Shown here piece after piece: positions 1 to 5,491 of a DNA stretch of 5,491 nucleotides. The stretch covers positions 1 through 5,491 of the forward strand of contig DAOWDZ010000048.1 in assembly GCA_030638765.1 (NCBI GenBank), read 5' to 3'. Position 1 is the stretch's first letter. Each line of letters opens with the position of its first letter. A program made the translations under genes and the position numbers. This stretch comes from Desulfocapsa sp. (GTDB lineage Bacteria > Desulfobacterota > Desulfobulbia > Desulfobulbales > Desulfocapsaceae). A model generated the notes under the pieces. It was not told the origin of the DNA. It did not search any database and saw nothing but the letters and a program-made list of their open reading frames with translations.

Positions 1-260
1 AAACACTTGTCAATAATGATAGTCGTGGATTTCTGATTGCATGCAGAGGAGCCATTCAGGAACAGTATGGATTAATCTGTGTCACTAAAGCGAGTTCCAT
101 AAACTTTGCTGATATCCAGAAACGATCTGCTCTAGACTCACCACTTCTGCCAATCTTTAAAGCCGCTGATGAAAGTGCTTATGGAGGACAGGAGTTGAGT
201 CCCGCGCAAATGCAGAAATTTGCCGATAGTTTGCAAAAAGAACTGGAAGGGTTGGTATGA
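1..260 (+). CDS. batD: BatD-like protein, C-terminal fragment (5' end outside window)
   Basis: An open frame enters from the left edge (first full codon at base 3) and gives 85 residues before TGA at 258-260. What is seen is a soluble, mostly helical tail: a helix with 'IACRGAIQEQYGL', a segment 'LLPIFKAADESAYGG', and a last helix 'AQMQKFADSLQKEL'. In BatD proteins the large periplasmic immunoglobulin-like part and one membrane helix are followed by a cytoplasmic helical tail of this kind, often with an 'A.YGG' or 'A.YSG' motif before the last helix. The next gene starts within the stop codon and looks like BatE, which is the usual partner downstream of BatD. BatD proteins are linked to MoxR ATPases and VWA-domain BatA/BatB and have been associated with oxidative stress tolerance, but the biochemical role is not settled. 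The assignment rests on the tail pattern and on context, since the diagnostic N-terminal domain is not in view. Confidence 0.6.
   Translation, partial: TLVNNDSRGFLIACRGAIQEQYGLICVTKASSINFADIQKRSALDSPLLPIFKAADESAYGGQELSPAQMQKFADSLQKELEGLV
245..250 (+). promoter_or_regulatory. Ribosome binding site of the BatE-like gene
   Basis: GGAAGG lies 6 bases before the ATG at 257, inside the end of the upstream gene. It fixes the start codon and, with the ATGA overlap, points to coupled translation of the two genes. Confidence 0.6.
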
Positions 261-1018
261 AAACCTGCATAAGAAGCATTTTTATTTCCTGCTTTTTGTT
301 TTTGTTTGCACAGCAATCTGTAATGGCAATAGATCAAAGCCGAGAGGATCAGTTTAAGAATGGGATTTTATCATACTCCAGTGGTGAATATCAGGCAGCT
401 ATTCAGACTTTTGAATCTCTACTTGAAGATGGAATATCCGCACCTCTTTTTTACAATCTGGCAAACAGTTATGCACAGGATGGTCAGAGTGGTAGGGCTA
501 TCCTTAATTATGAGCGGGCTTTGCGTTTAAATCCTGGTAACTCAGATATTCGAGGAAATATTGAGCTTGTACGAAGAGATCAGGGACTGTTCCAGGAAGA
601 ACAATCTGCTGTTCAGTATCTGATATTGTTATTTGGGTTAAATCAGTGGCTGTGGATCACGGCAGGTGCTTTTCTCCTTTTTGTGGTAGTTTTACTACTG
701 CCATCCTCCATTGTTTCTAAAAGAATACCACGCTACGGTATTGCTGCTGTTAGCCTCCTGGTAACGGCACTTGCAGCATTTGGAGTTGCCGGACAATATC
801 AGATCTGGAATGATGGAGTTGTGGTGGCAGAAGGTGCACGGATAAGAGTTTCTCCTTTTGAGTCATCCGCCTCTGTTGGTGCCATCCAACAGGGTCGACT
901 CGTACATCCAGGGAAAATTCATAACAACTATGTTCTGATTGTGGATGAAGCCGGGCGCAGTGGCTGGTTAAATGCTAACCTCTTTGAAGCTATTGCCACT
1001 CCTTCAGCTTCCCGCTGA
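257..1018 (+). CDS. batE: BatE-like TPR and SH3-domain membrane protein
   Basis: This 253-residue protein has a signal peptide (about 1-24, ending 'VMA'), two TPR-like repeats (about 28-59 and 62-95, with 'YNLANSYAQDG' and 'AILNYERALRLNP'), a membrane helix at about 131-149, a second at about 161-179, and a bacterial SH3-like domain at about 187-246 ('GARIRVSPFESSASVG' and 'SGWLNANLFEAI'). That order of TPR, paired helices and SH3b is the architecture of BatE proteins. In that family the TPR part is thought to face the periplasm and to serve as a protein-interaction platform for the BatA/B/D complex; this is family knowledge, not seen here. The start overlaps the upstream stop as ATGA and has a good ribosome binding site. 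The last nine codons and the stop overlap, on the opposite strand, the end of the PlsC-like gene. The domain call is firm and the bat name is likely from the pairing. Confidence 0.75.
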   Translation: MKTCIRSIFISCFLFLFAQQSVMAIDQSREDQFKNGILSYSSGEYQAAIQTFESLLEDGISAPLFYNLANSYAQDGQSGRAILNYERALRLNPGNSDIRGNIELVRRDQGLFQEEQSAVQYLILLFGLNQWLWITAGAFLLFVVVLLLPSSIVSKRIPRYGIAAVSLLVTALAAFGVAGQYQIWNDGVVVAEGARIRVSPFESSASVGAIQQGRLVHPGKIHNNYVLIVDEAGRSGWLNANLFEAIATPSASR

Positions 1019-1784
1019 TAAAATCAACTACCTGCTGATGGGCTTCCTTTCCTTTGCCTTCCACCGTGATTGGTGCGTCAAAACAGAAGTGGGTGGAAAT
1101 CTGTGGGTGAATTCTTCCGAGATCTTTGATGAGTTTTCCATTTGTCCAGGCATCAGTTTTCAGGGCAAGGGGCAGCACCGGGACGCCTGCTTTTAAAGCA
1201 AGTTTTACTCCGATACTGTTGAATTGTCTGGGATCAAAATTCACCCCTCTGGTTGTCTGCGGAAAAACAACCACGGATACTCCATCTTTCAGTCTTTTTT
1301 GTCCTTCACTGAATACTTTTTTTAAATCTTCCCGAGGGTTTTCCCTGCCAAGGGCAATGGGATTTCTGGAACGCATCACATGTTTAAAGACTGGATAATC
1401 GAGGAGACTCTTTTTGATTATAAAAGTCATTGGTTTGTCCGGAATTACAAATACCGGGGTGATAATTGTTTCCATCATGCTGACATGGTTTCCAATAATA
1501 ACACAGGGGGAATCGAGACTTTTTAAATGTTCAATTCCTGACATGGATATCTTCAATCCTGTTCGCTCAAGTGCCCTGAATACATTAATGCTTGACTGGA
1601 ACCAGGCTTCATTGTCGTAGGCACCTTTTTGTGCCTTTCTGCTGGCCAGATAGATCTGAGCCATAAAGCTTGTATAAAAAGAGAATGATGGGAACAATTT
1701 GCCAAATAAAGAGCTGGCATTTGCAGGCGTGTGATGCCTGTTATTTGTGTATTCGAGTTGTTCCATTGCTGTTTTGTTTACCAC
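990..1784 (-). CDS. PlsC-like lysophospholipid (glycerolipid) acyltransferase
   Basis: This 264-residue protein shows the four blocks of the PlsC/LPLAT fold: 'IGNHVSMMET' (His100), 'LGRENPRED' (about 145-153), 'FPQTTRG' (174-180) and 'GVPVLPLAL' (200-208). Such enzymes transfer an acyl chain to a lysophospholipid or related acceptor at the inner membrane face. The usual HX4D is HX4E here (Glu105) and the usual FPEGTR is FPQTTR, so the acceptor may differ from that of classical PlsC. The acyl acceptor cannot be told from sequence. The start is uncertain: the frame opens with GTG at 1784 and has an ATG six codons in (1766), neither with a good ribosome site, and homologous sequence seems to begin near residue 25 ('LFGKLFPS'). 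The frame is open back to 1868 without an ATG, and that extension looks like a HicA N-terminus. A promoter-like pair sits at 1852-1880. The 3' end overlaps batE tail to tail. Confidence 0.88.
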   Translation of the reverse strand: MVNKTAMEQLEYTNNRHHTPANASSLFGKLFPSFSFYTSFMAQIYLASRKAQKGAYDNEAWFQSSINVFRALERTGLKISMSGIEHLKSLDSPCVIIGNHVSMMETIITPVFVIPDKPMTFIIKKSLLDYPVFKHVMRSRNPIALGRENPREDLKKVFSEGQKRLKDGVSVVVFPQTTRGVNFDPRQFNSIGVKLALKAGVPVLPLALKTDAWTNGKLIKDLGRIHPQISTHFCFDAPITVEGKGKEAHQQVVDFISGKLKEWQ

Positions 1785-1793
1785 ATGATTTTG

Positions 1794-1845
1794 AAAGCCT
1801 ACTTTTTCCAGCTGTTTGATAAGTGCTCTGGTACTTAGGCGGCAT
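1794..1845 (-). pseudogene. Possible relic of a HicA-type toxin N-terminus
   Basis: In the frame upstream of the PlsC-like start, bases 1841 to 1794 (minus) read 'RLSTRALIKQLEKVGF'. This matches the general pattern of HicA mRNA-interferase N-termini, roughly 'M(P)RLS.RELIK.LEK.GF'. An ATG at 1845-1843 lies just ahead but is out of frame by one extra or two missing bases, as if 'MP' had been detached by a frameshift. The downstream residues lack the catalytic 'GSH' that HicA needs, and no HicB-like partner is present. It could equally be the real N-terminus of the acyltransferase or chance, since only 16 residues are involved. Confidence 0.35.
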
Positions 1846-1851
1846 GAATTT

Positions 1852-1880
1852 ATGGTACCATTGTGTAACTATGCTGTCAA
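1852..1880 (-). promoter_or_regulatory. Probable sigma-70 type promoter for the PlsC-like gene
   Basis: On the minus strand a perfect TTGACA (plus 1875-1880) is followed after 17 bases by TACCAT (plus 1852-1857), which matches the -10 consensus at four of six positions. Transcription would start near 1845, leaving a leader of about 60 to 80 bases before the GTG (1784) or ATG (1766) start. It implies that the PlsC-like gene can be expressed apart from the operon upstream of it. Confidence 0.6.
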
Positions 1881-1883
1881 TAG

Positions 1884-1911
1884 AGCCCCACAATAGCCCC
1901 AATAGGGGATA
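1884..1911. repeat. Paired AGCCCCA repeats and CCCC-AATA-GGGG inverted repeat
   Basis: AGCCCCA occurs at 1884-1890 and again at 1895-1901, eleven bases apart (about one helical turn). The second copy also forms an inverted repeat with GGGG at 1905-1908 around AATA. The cluster lies directly upstream of the TTGACA box at 1875-1880, where an activator would bind. No known regulator site is recognised. Confidence 0.4.
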
Positions 1912-2040
1912 CATTTTACAATTACATCACTCAAAATGACCCTGTATTGTTATCTTGAATGGCTGGAAGAATATGCGAAAACTGAGTGCTGCTCCATCCA
2001 TGCTATTTGTTCTGGTAATTTTAATGGTAAGGGCGATTCC
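1912..2040. other. Gap behind the family-3 acyltransferase, no gene seen
   Basis: Together with 1785-1911 this is the longest stretch without a clear gene. Only short frames exist on the minus strand, including one of 37 codons without an ATG near its beginning. A plus-strand frame from 1936 runs into the antisense of the neighbouring gene. No stem-loop followed by a T-run was found for ending the operon upstream. Confidence 0.5.
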
Positions 2041-3195
2041 TCAATAACCCGCAATCCTGTTCTTTATCCATCTGTAAGATGTGGAATATGCCAGGGCATA
2101 AAGAATGCAGATAAAGAGTACAAAGACAAAGATAAGCGGAGACCAGGGACGAACCTGTTTGAGAAGTACCATGGTGATTGCAATAATACTGCTGTGAATC
2201 AGCCAGATGGCTGCAGAATGTTTTCCCAGTAAAGTAAGGATTGAGAGTTGGTATTGGTGAAAAAGAAGAGTGAACGCAAATACAAGAAGAGGGCCAAGAA
2301 TAAAGTCGGCTCTGGCACTTATGGCGACGTATTGAAAAATATCTATTCTTTCCTGTGACAGCATTCCTAAGAACGTTCCTATTTCAATGAAATTGTGACG
2401 GAAGAGGAGTGTTAATCCAATAAAAATGAGGGCGATACCACTTCGCAGAGAGGAGTTTGGAAATGTATTGATGGATTTTCCGATGGCTCTGTTGAAAAGT
2501 CCTGAAGCAGCAAAACAGAACCCTGTGAAGAAAAAGAGCTGATTGAACCAGAAGAGATTAAGGGGAAAAAAATCATACATCAGAGAAGAGAAAGCGAATT
2601 GTTCAAGTCTTGAAGAAAAAAAGAAAAAGCCACTTGCAGGTGATAAAAGATACACAAGAAAGGAAAATAAAAGCAGTGACCACCATGAGAGTTTTTTCAC
2701 CCAGAGTGTTGCCAGAGGTGTGAGAAGAAGTAGTTCAATGTAGATAATAAAGAACCACCAGGAACCATTTATCGTTACATCGATGCCAAGAAATGTCTCG
2801 AGAGTATGCCGTTTTGATAGCAGTATCCATGACCCGTTCATACAAAAAAACAGAAGTACTGTAACGATTATTGTAGTCGCATAAATAGTATAAAGGTTGC
2901 CTATTCGCCTGAAGGTACTTTTCCAGATATGTGTATCATGGCAAGAGGCCTGCCAGAGTCCATAGCCACCGATAAAGAAAAAAAGTGGAATGCAAAGTTT
3001 ACTGACTGCCGATAGGAAGAATTCAACATTACCCCAGTGATTTCCCCAAATACTTGTAAACCAGGGATTAGTAGAGGGAAAAAGAAAGAGGTGGTGCAGA
3101 ACCAGCATGATAATGGCCACGCCCTTAATTTGAGTGGACTGTTTTTTTCCAAGCAATGAAGGGTTTGCTGGTTGTTGTACTGAACTGACTGACAT
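2041..3195 (-). CDS. Family-3 membrane acyltransferase (OafA-like)
   Basis: From the ATG at 3195 this encodes 384 residues made largely of hydrophobic helices, about ten by eye. Hallmarks of the acyltransferase-3 family are an N-terminal 'IKGVAIIMLVLHHLF' (His34-His35), 'PLFFFIGGYGLW' (about 70-81), 'GSWWFFIIYIELL' (about 144-156) and, near the end, 'LGKHSAAIWLIHSS' (323-336). Family members move acetyl or other acyl groups onto surface sugars, lipopolysaccharide, peptidoglycan or exported polysaccharides; the acceptor here is unknown, and there is no attached SGNH domain. The frame could open earlier with a GTG at 3237, but that would overlap the DksA-like gene by 37 bases. The ATG lies 5 bases after that gene's stop, so coupled translation is likely, and no strong ribosome site is seen. 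It is the last gene of the probable four-gene operon. Confidence 0.9.
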   Translation of the reverse strand: MSVSSVQQPANPSLLGKKQSTQIKGVAIIMLVLHHLFLFPSTNPWFTSIWGNHWGNVEFFLSAVSKLCIPLFFFIGGYGLWQASCHDTHIWKSTFRRIGNLYTIYATTIIVTVLLFFCMNGSWILLSKRHTLETFLGIDVTINGSWWFFIIYIELLLLTPLATLWVKKLSWWSLLLFSFLVYLLSPASGFFFFSSRLEQFAFSSLMYDFFPLNLFWFNQLFFFTGFCFAASGLFNRAIGKSINTFPNSSLRSGIALIFIGLTLLFRHNFIEIGTFLGMLSQERIDIFQYVAISARADFILGPLLVFAFTLLFHQYQLSILTLLGKHSAAIWLIHSSIIAITMVLLKQVRPWSPLIFVFVLFICILYALAYSTSYRWIKNRIAGY

Positions 3196-3200
3196 AGTTT

Positions 3201-3554
3201 CTATGAGTTCTCTGCTTCTTGAGCACAACTGATACACATTAGCAGGCTGGGATCAAATTCCAGTCGTTTGATTGCGATATCTTCATCGCAGAGAATGCAG
3301 TATCCGAACTCTTCAGATTCTATCCGTTTCAAAGCAGTTTTGATTCGTTGTTGTTCCATATCCATGAGGCGATCAGAGGCTTGAGACATTGCCTTCTGCT
3401 GCATGGCATCCATTCGTGAAAGTCTCCCGATTCGTGCCTGGTCGAGTTCCACAGGTGATGAGTCTTCTTTTTTGGCTGTTTTGATCAGCTCGATTTCGTG
3501 CTGTCGTTCCTGAAGGCGCTTTTTGAAATAGTGGAAATTTATATCGTCACTCAT
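3201..3554 (-). CDS. DksA/TraR-family zinc-finger protein
   Basis: This 117-residue protein has a helical N-terminal half, the block 'VELDQARIGRLSRMDAMQ' (35-52), a second helix rich in Gln and Met, and a C-terminal four-cysteine finger (Cys86, Cys89, Cys107, Cys110, spacing CX2C-X17-CX2C) inside 'EFGYCILC' and 'LLMCISC'. DksA-type proteins insert a coiled coil into the RNA polymerase secondary channel and tune promoters, often with ppGpp. Here the coiled coil is shorter than in E. coli DksA (151 residues), and the tip acidic residues (DXXDXA in DksA) are not clearly conserved, although Asp38 and Asp49 are candidates. It is better named a DksA/TraR-like protein than DksA itself. The frame extends upstream to a TTG at 3626 overlapping the protease gene; the ATG at 3554 is preferred because the domain starts there, though its ribosome site is weak. 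The gap to the protease stop is 37 bases. Confidence 0.9.
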   Translation of the reverse strand: MSDDINFHYFKKRLQERQHEIELIKTAKKEDSSPVELDQARIGRLSRMDAMQQKAMSQASDRLMDMEQQRIKTALKRIESEEFGYCILCDEDIAIKRLEFDPSLLMCISCAQEAENS

Positions 3555-3591
3555 GGTCTTTTTACTGATTTGGGAGAGGGATTGGTTAGGG

Positions 3592-4767
3592 TTATTCTTC
3601 GGGAATATAGTTTCCGAATTCTTCAAAAACAGTTTTCATGGGAATCGCAAATCCTATACCTTCTGTGTTACGGATGATCATGGTATTTACCCCAAGAACT
3701 CCTCCGTATTCATCCACCAAGGGGCCACCACTGTTGCCGGGATTAATTGGGGCATCTGTCTGGAGGAGAGAAACGCCATTGTAGGATCTGTAGCCAGATA
3801 TGACGCCTGAAGTAACTGTGTGCCTGAGTCCATGGGGGTTCCCCACAGTGAATACTTTCTGTCCCTGCTCCCTGGCCGAACGGGATATGGCAAGATAGGG
3901 AGAACCATAGGCGCTTATGGATACAAGAGCCAGGTCGTGCTGTCCGCTTAAATTCACAGAATCCACTGTCCAGGAACTGCCATCAATCAGTATTATCTCC
4001 ACACCATTGGTGAGTGATGCTGTCTCTATCTCGGATATTTTATCGAGTAAATCCTGATGCAAATTCTTATATTTTGCATATTCCTTTTCTCGCTCCCTTA
4101 TATCTTCTCTGATCTGCAGTTGCATCTCTTGATCTCGTACTCGTGGAGCCTGGTCTTTCAAGTAGCGTAAGGCTGTTTCTTCACGTTTGAGAAGTTTTGC
4201 AAATTTATCCGCATTGGCTGTCAGGGTATCCAGCTCTTTTTCCTGCATTTGGAGTACATGTTTGTTGGTTATAATGAGCCCATTGTCGGAGATAAAAAAA
4301 CCTGAGCCACTGCCCCAGCTTGTTTTGATGAAAACCGTGGCATTACGTGCTTTTTCGATGGCTGTATTTGCAGGGTGGCTTTCATGGAGTTGAAGGGCGA
4401 GTCCTTCAAGAGAGTGGTTTGCAGAAGGCTTTGAGGATGAAAAATTTGAAGAAGTACGCTGCACACGGTTCTTTTTTACAGAAGCTCTTTCGGGTGTGTT
4501 TTGTGGCGGAGTTACAATGGCAGTGGCGGAATCTGATGTGGTATTGTCTCCAAAATAATAAAACGCTCCACCTCCTGCTGTGAGACCGACGAGTAAAACA
4601 ACAATCAGGCTCGAGAAAGACTTCTTCGTTTGCAGGTTTTGTTCTTTCCGGGCTATTTTTTCATCGGCTAGTCGCTTTTGGCGTAATGCATATTTTTCAA
4701 AAATAATACCGCAGCGTTCACATTCAATATTTCCGGTCTGTTTATTTCCACAGCTGGGGCACTGCAT
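3592..4767 (-). CDS. Zinc-ribbon, membrane-anchored trypsin-like serine protease with coiled-coil insert
   Basis: From the ATG at 4767 this encodes 391 residues. Order: a zinc ribbon with Cys3, Cys6, Cys16 and Cys19, closing in 'CGIIFEKY'; a charged stretch; a membrane helix at about 51-72 ('LIVVLLVGLTAGGGAFYYF'); a Ser/Thr/Asn-rich linker to about 120; then a chymotrypsin-fold protease. The triad is visible: His170 in 'GLIITNKHVL', Asp278 in 'QHDLALVSI' and Ser346 in 'DAPINPGNSGGPL'. Between His170 and Asp278 lies an insert of about 75 highly charged helical residues (173-248), predicted to be a coiled coil. No PDZ domain follows, unlike DegP/DegS. Predicted topology puts the ribbon in the cytoplasm and the protease in the periplasm. 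The ATG is chosen over an upstream TTG (4809) because AAAGG lies 7 to 8 bases before it and the ribbon starts at residue 3. It probably cleaves envelope proteins; its substrate is unknown. Confidence 0.92.
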   Translation of the reverse strand: MQCPSCGNKQTGNIECERCGIIFEKYALRQKRLADEKIARKEQNLQTKKSFSSLIVVLLVGLTAGGGAFYYFGDNTTSDSATAIVTPPQNTPERASVKKNRVQRTSSNFSSSKPSANHSLEGLALQLHESHPANTAIEKARNATVFIKTSWGSGSGFFISDNGLIITNKHVLQMQEKELDTLTANADKFAKLLKREETALRYLKDQAPRVRDQEMQLQIREDIREREKEYAKYKNLHQDLLDKISEIETASLTNGVEIILIDGSSWTVDSVNLSGQHDLALVSISAYGSPYLAISRSAREQGQKVFTVGNPHGLRHTVTSGVISGYRSYNGVSLLQTDAPINPGNSGGPLVDEYGGVLGVNTMIIRNTEGIGFAIPMKTVFEEFGNYIPEE

Positions 4768-4774
4768 GGGGGCA

Positions 4775-4779
4775 CCTTT
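4775..4779 (-). promoter_or_regulatory. Ribosome binding site of the protease gene
   Basis: The minus strand reads AAAGG about seven bases before the ATG at 4767, with TGCCCCC between. This is the best ribosome site in the minus-strand group and supports the ATG over the upstream TTG at 4809. Confidence 0.5.
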
Positions 4780-4810
4780 GCAATTTAACGAATTATGGGG
4801 ATAGCACAAT

Positions 4811-5410
4811 CTATTCAGTTACTGGTATTGTCTCTTCTGGAACAGGATCTGTCGCAGTTTCTGTACTTGTGTCAGGAGTTGTCTCAACAGTGAAATCCTC
4901 TTCATCAACAATTTCTTCTTCAGGGAACAGGTCGACGGGAGGAGTACTGCTATCGGTGGATTCAGAAATAGTGTAGATAATACCTGCAACAGCAAGCCCA
5001 CCCAGAACATAGGCCCAGATTAAATTTTCGGATTTTTGAATACCCTCGGTTGCTCCCAGCACATGATTGTAAAATTGTTCACCATCATGGTTATAAAAAA
5101 TGCCTGGATAACGAACATCATCACCAAAGGTCAGTAATGGGAGATCAGTTTTTATCATTCCATTGGATAAAGAAACAATACCACCGTCATAATAGCTGTT
5201 TTGTATTCCTTCCACCGGAGTGTGGGCAAAGGTGTTTACGCTCATTCTGTTGAGATTGAAATCTCCGGTGAAGGAGAGACCGTAAGCCTGTGCATTACTT
5301 CCTGTTCCAAAATCGTCAATGGAGTTGAAAGCAAATACAGGCTGTGCCATGCTCAGGCTTAAAACGGTTATGGCAGTGATTCCGGCAACTGTTTTCATTA
5401 ACGGATGCAT
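4811..5410 (-). CDS. Exported protein of unknown function with membrane helix and acidic tail
   Basis: I do not recognise this 199-residue protein. It has a typical signal peptide (about 1-27, ending 'PVFA'), an exported region of about 100 residues with many Asn, Gly and aromatic residues ('YNHDGEQFYNHVLGATEG'), a membrane helix at about 131-149 ('IWAYVLGGLAVAGIIYTI'), and a C-terminal tail of about 50 residues with 17 acidic residues, 11 Thr and no Lys or Arg. If the helix spans the inner membrane, the tail would be cytoplasmic. No cysteine is present, so it is not a lipoprotein. The ATG at 5410 has a GAGGA-like site about ten bases upstream; a second ATG four codons in has none. It is the first gene of the probable operon, 43 bases before the protease ATG, so a protease substrate or partner role is possible but is only inferred from position. 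Confidence 0.8.
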   Translation of the reverse strand: MHPLMKTVAGITAITVLSLSMAQPVFAFNSIDDFGTGSNAQAYGLSFTGDFNLNRMSVNTFAHTPVEGIQNSYYDGGIVSLSNGMIKTDLPLLTFGDDVRYPGIFYNHDGEQFYNHVLGATEGIQKSENLIWAYVLGGLAVAGIIYTISESTDSSTPPVDLFPEEEIVDEEDFTVETTPDTSTETATDPVPEETIPVTE

Positions 5411-5464
5411 TGAATAATTTTCCTCATCTTCATTCTCCGGGGGGAATCTGATTTGTATTCGTAA
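5411..5464 (-). other. Untranslated leader before the exported protein gene
   Basis: The leader carries a run of six C residues on the minus strand and an imperfect palindrome at about 5433-5450 (ATTCTCC against GGGGAAT on the plus strand). It ends in the GAGGA site. No known riboswitch or attenuator is recognised. Confidence 0.3.
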
Positions 5465-5471
5465 TGTATGA

Positions 5472-5480
5472 ATTATAACA
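5472..5480 (-). promoter_or_regulatory. Extended -10 promoter of the minus-strand operon
   Basis: The minus strand reads TGTTATAAT, a perfect TATAAT box (plus 5472-5477) preceded by TGT, the extended -10 form. The matching -35 would lie beyond the right edge. Transcription would start near 5465, giving a leader of about 55 bases. This is the only strong promoter candidate for the four genes downstream. Confidence 0.55.
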
Positions 5481-5491
5481 ATAAAACAGAT

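Noticed and set aside
1002..1030. CAGC-TTCCC-GCTG stem at the converging gene ends as a terminator
   Set aside because: The stem has only four pairs and is not followed by a T-run on either strand.
1955..2055. Minus-strand frame of 37 codons after the family-3 acyltransferase
   Set aside because: It has no ATG near its beginning, no ribosome site and no recognisable pattern, and is short enough to arise by chance.
1936..2232. Plus-strand open frame of 98 codons starting in the gap and running opposite the family-3 acyltransferase
   Set aside because: Most of it is antisense to a clearly real membrane protein gene, its product is low in recognisable pattern and rich in Cys, and no ribosome site precedes it.
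2543..2743. A-rich and GA-rich tract with a plus-strand open frame
   Set aside because: It is the complement of Phe, Ser and Leu codons in the membrane helices of the minus-strand acyltransferase.
3196..3237. Upstream GTG start for the family-3 acyltransferase
   Set aside because: It would overlap the DksA-like gene by 37 bases and adds a polar stretch not typical of the family; the ATG at 3195 fits the operon spacing.
3555..3626. Upstream TTG start for the DksA-like protein
   Set aside because: It lies within the protease gene, adds 24 residues outside the domain, and a normal ATG follows.

Overview
The window carries seven protein genes in two opposed groups. It looks like the chromosome of a moderately AT-rich Gram-negative bacterium. 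The exported and membrane proteins, the BatD/BatE pair and the DksA-like protein fit that. A short zinc ribbon ending in 'CGIIFEKY' on a membrane protease, and a PlsC-like enzyme with NHVSMMET and FPQTTR motifs, remind me of Desulfobacterota. That placement is recalled from family resemblance and is only a moderate-confidence guess.

Left, plus strand (1-1018): the C-terminal end of a BatD-like protein is followed, with a 4-base ATGA overlap, by a complete BatE-like protein (signal peptide, TPR repeats, two membrane helices, SH3-like domain). This is the downstream end of a bat (MoxR/VWA-associated, 'aerotolerance') operon whose upstream part lies outside the window.

Middle and right, minus strand (990-5410): reading right to left there is (i) a secreted, membrane-anchored protein of unknown function with an acidic tail, (ii) a membrane-bound trypsin-like (HtrA/DegP-type) protease with an N-terminal zinc ribbon and a long coiled-coil insertion, (iii) a small DksA/TraR-type zinc-finger protein, (iv) an integral-membrane acyltransferase of family 3, and, after a gap of about 250 bases with its own plausible promoter, (v) a PlsC-like glycerolipid acyltransferase. 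Genes i-iv are spaced by 43, 37 and 5 bases and are probably one operon, read from an extended -10 promoter at the right edge. The PlsC-like gene ends inside the last codons of batE, so the two groups converge with a 29-base overlap.

The common theme is the cell envelope: a protein-complex-type membrane system (Bat), an envelope protease, a membrane acyltransferase and a lipid acyltransferase, with a possible transcription modulator between them. No RNA genes, insertion sequences, CRISPR arrays or clear factor-independent terminators were found. The most unusual points are the coiled coil splitting the protease domain, the altered catalytic motifs in the PlsC-like protein, a possible relic of a HicA toxin gene in front of it, and the unrecognised acidic-tailed protein.
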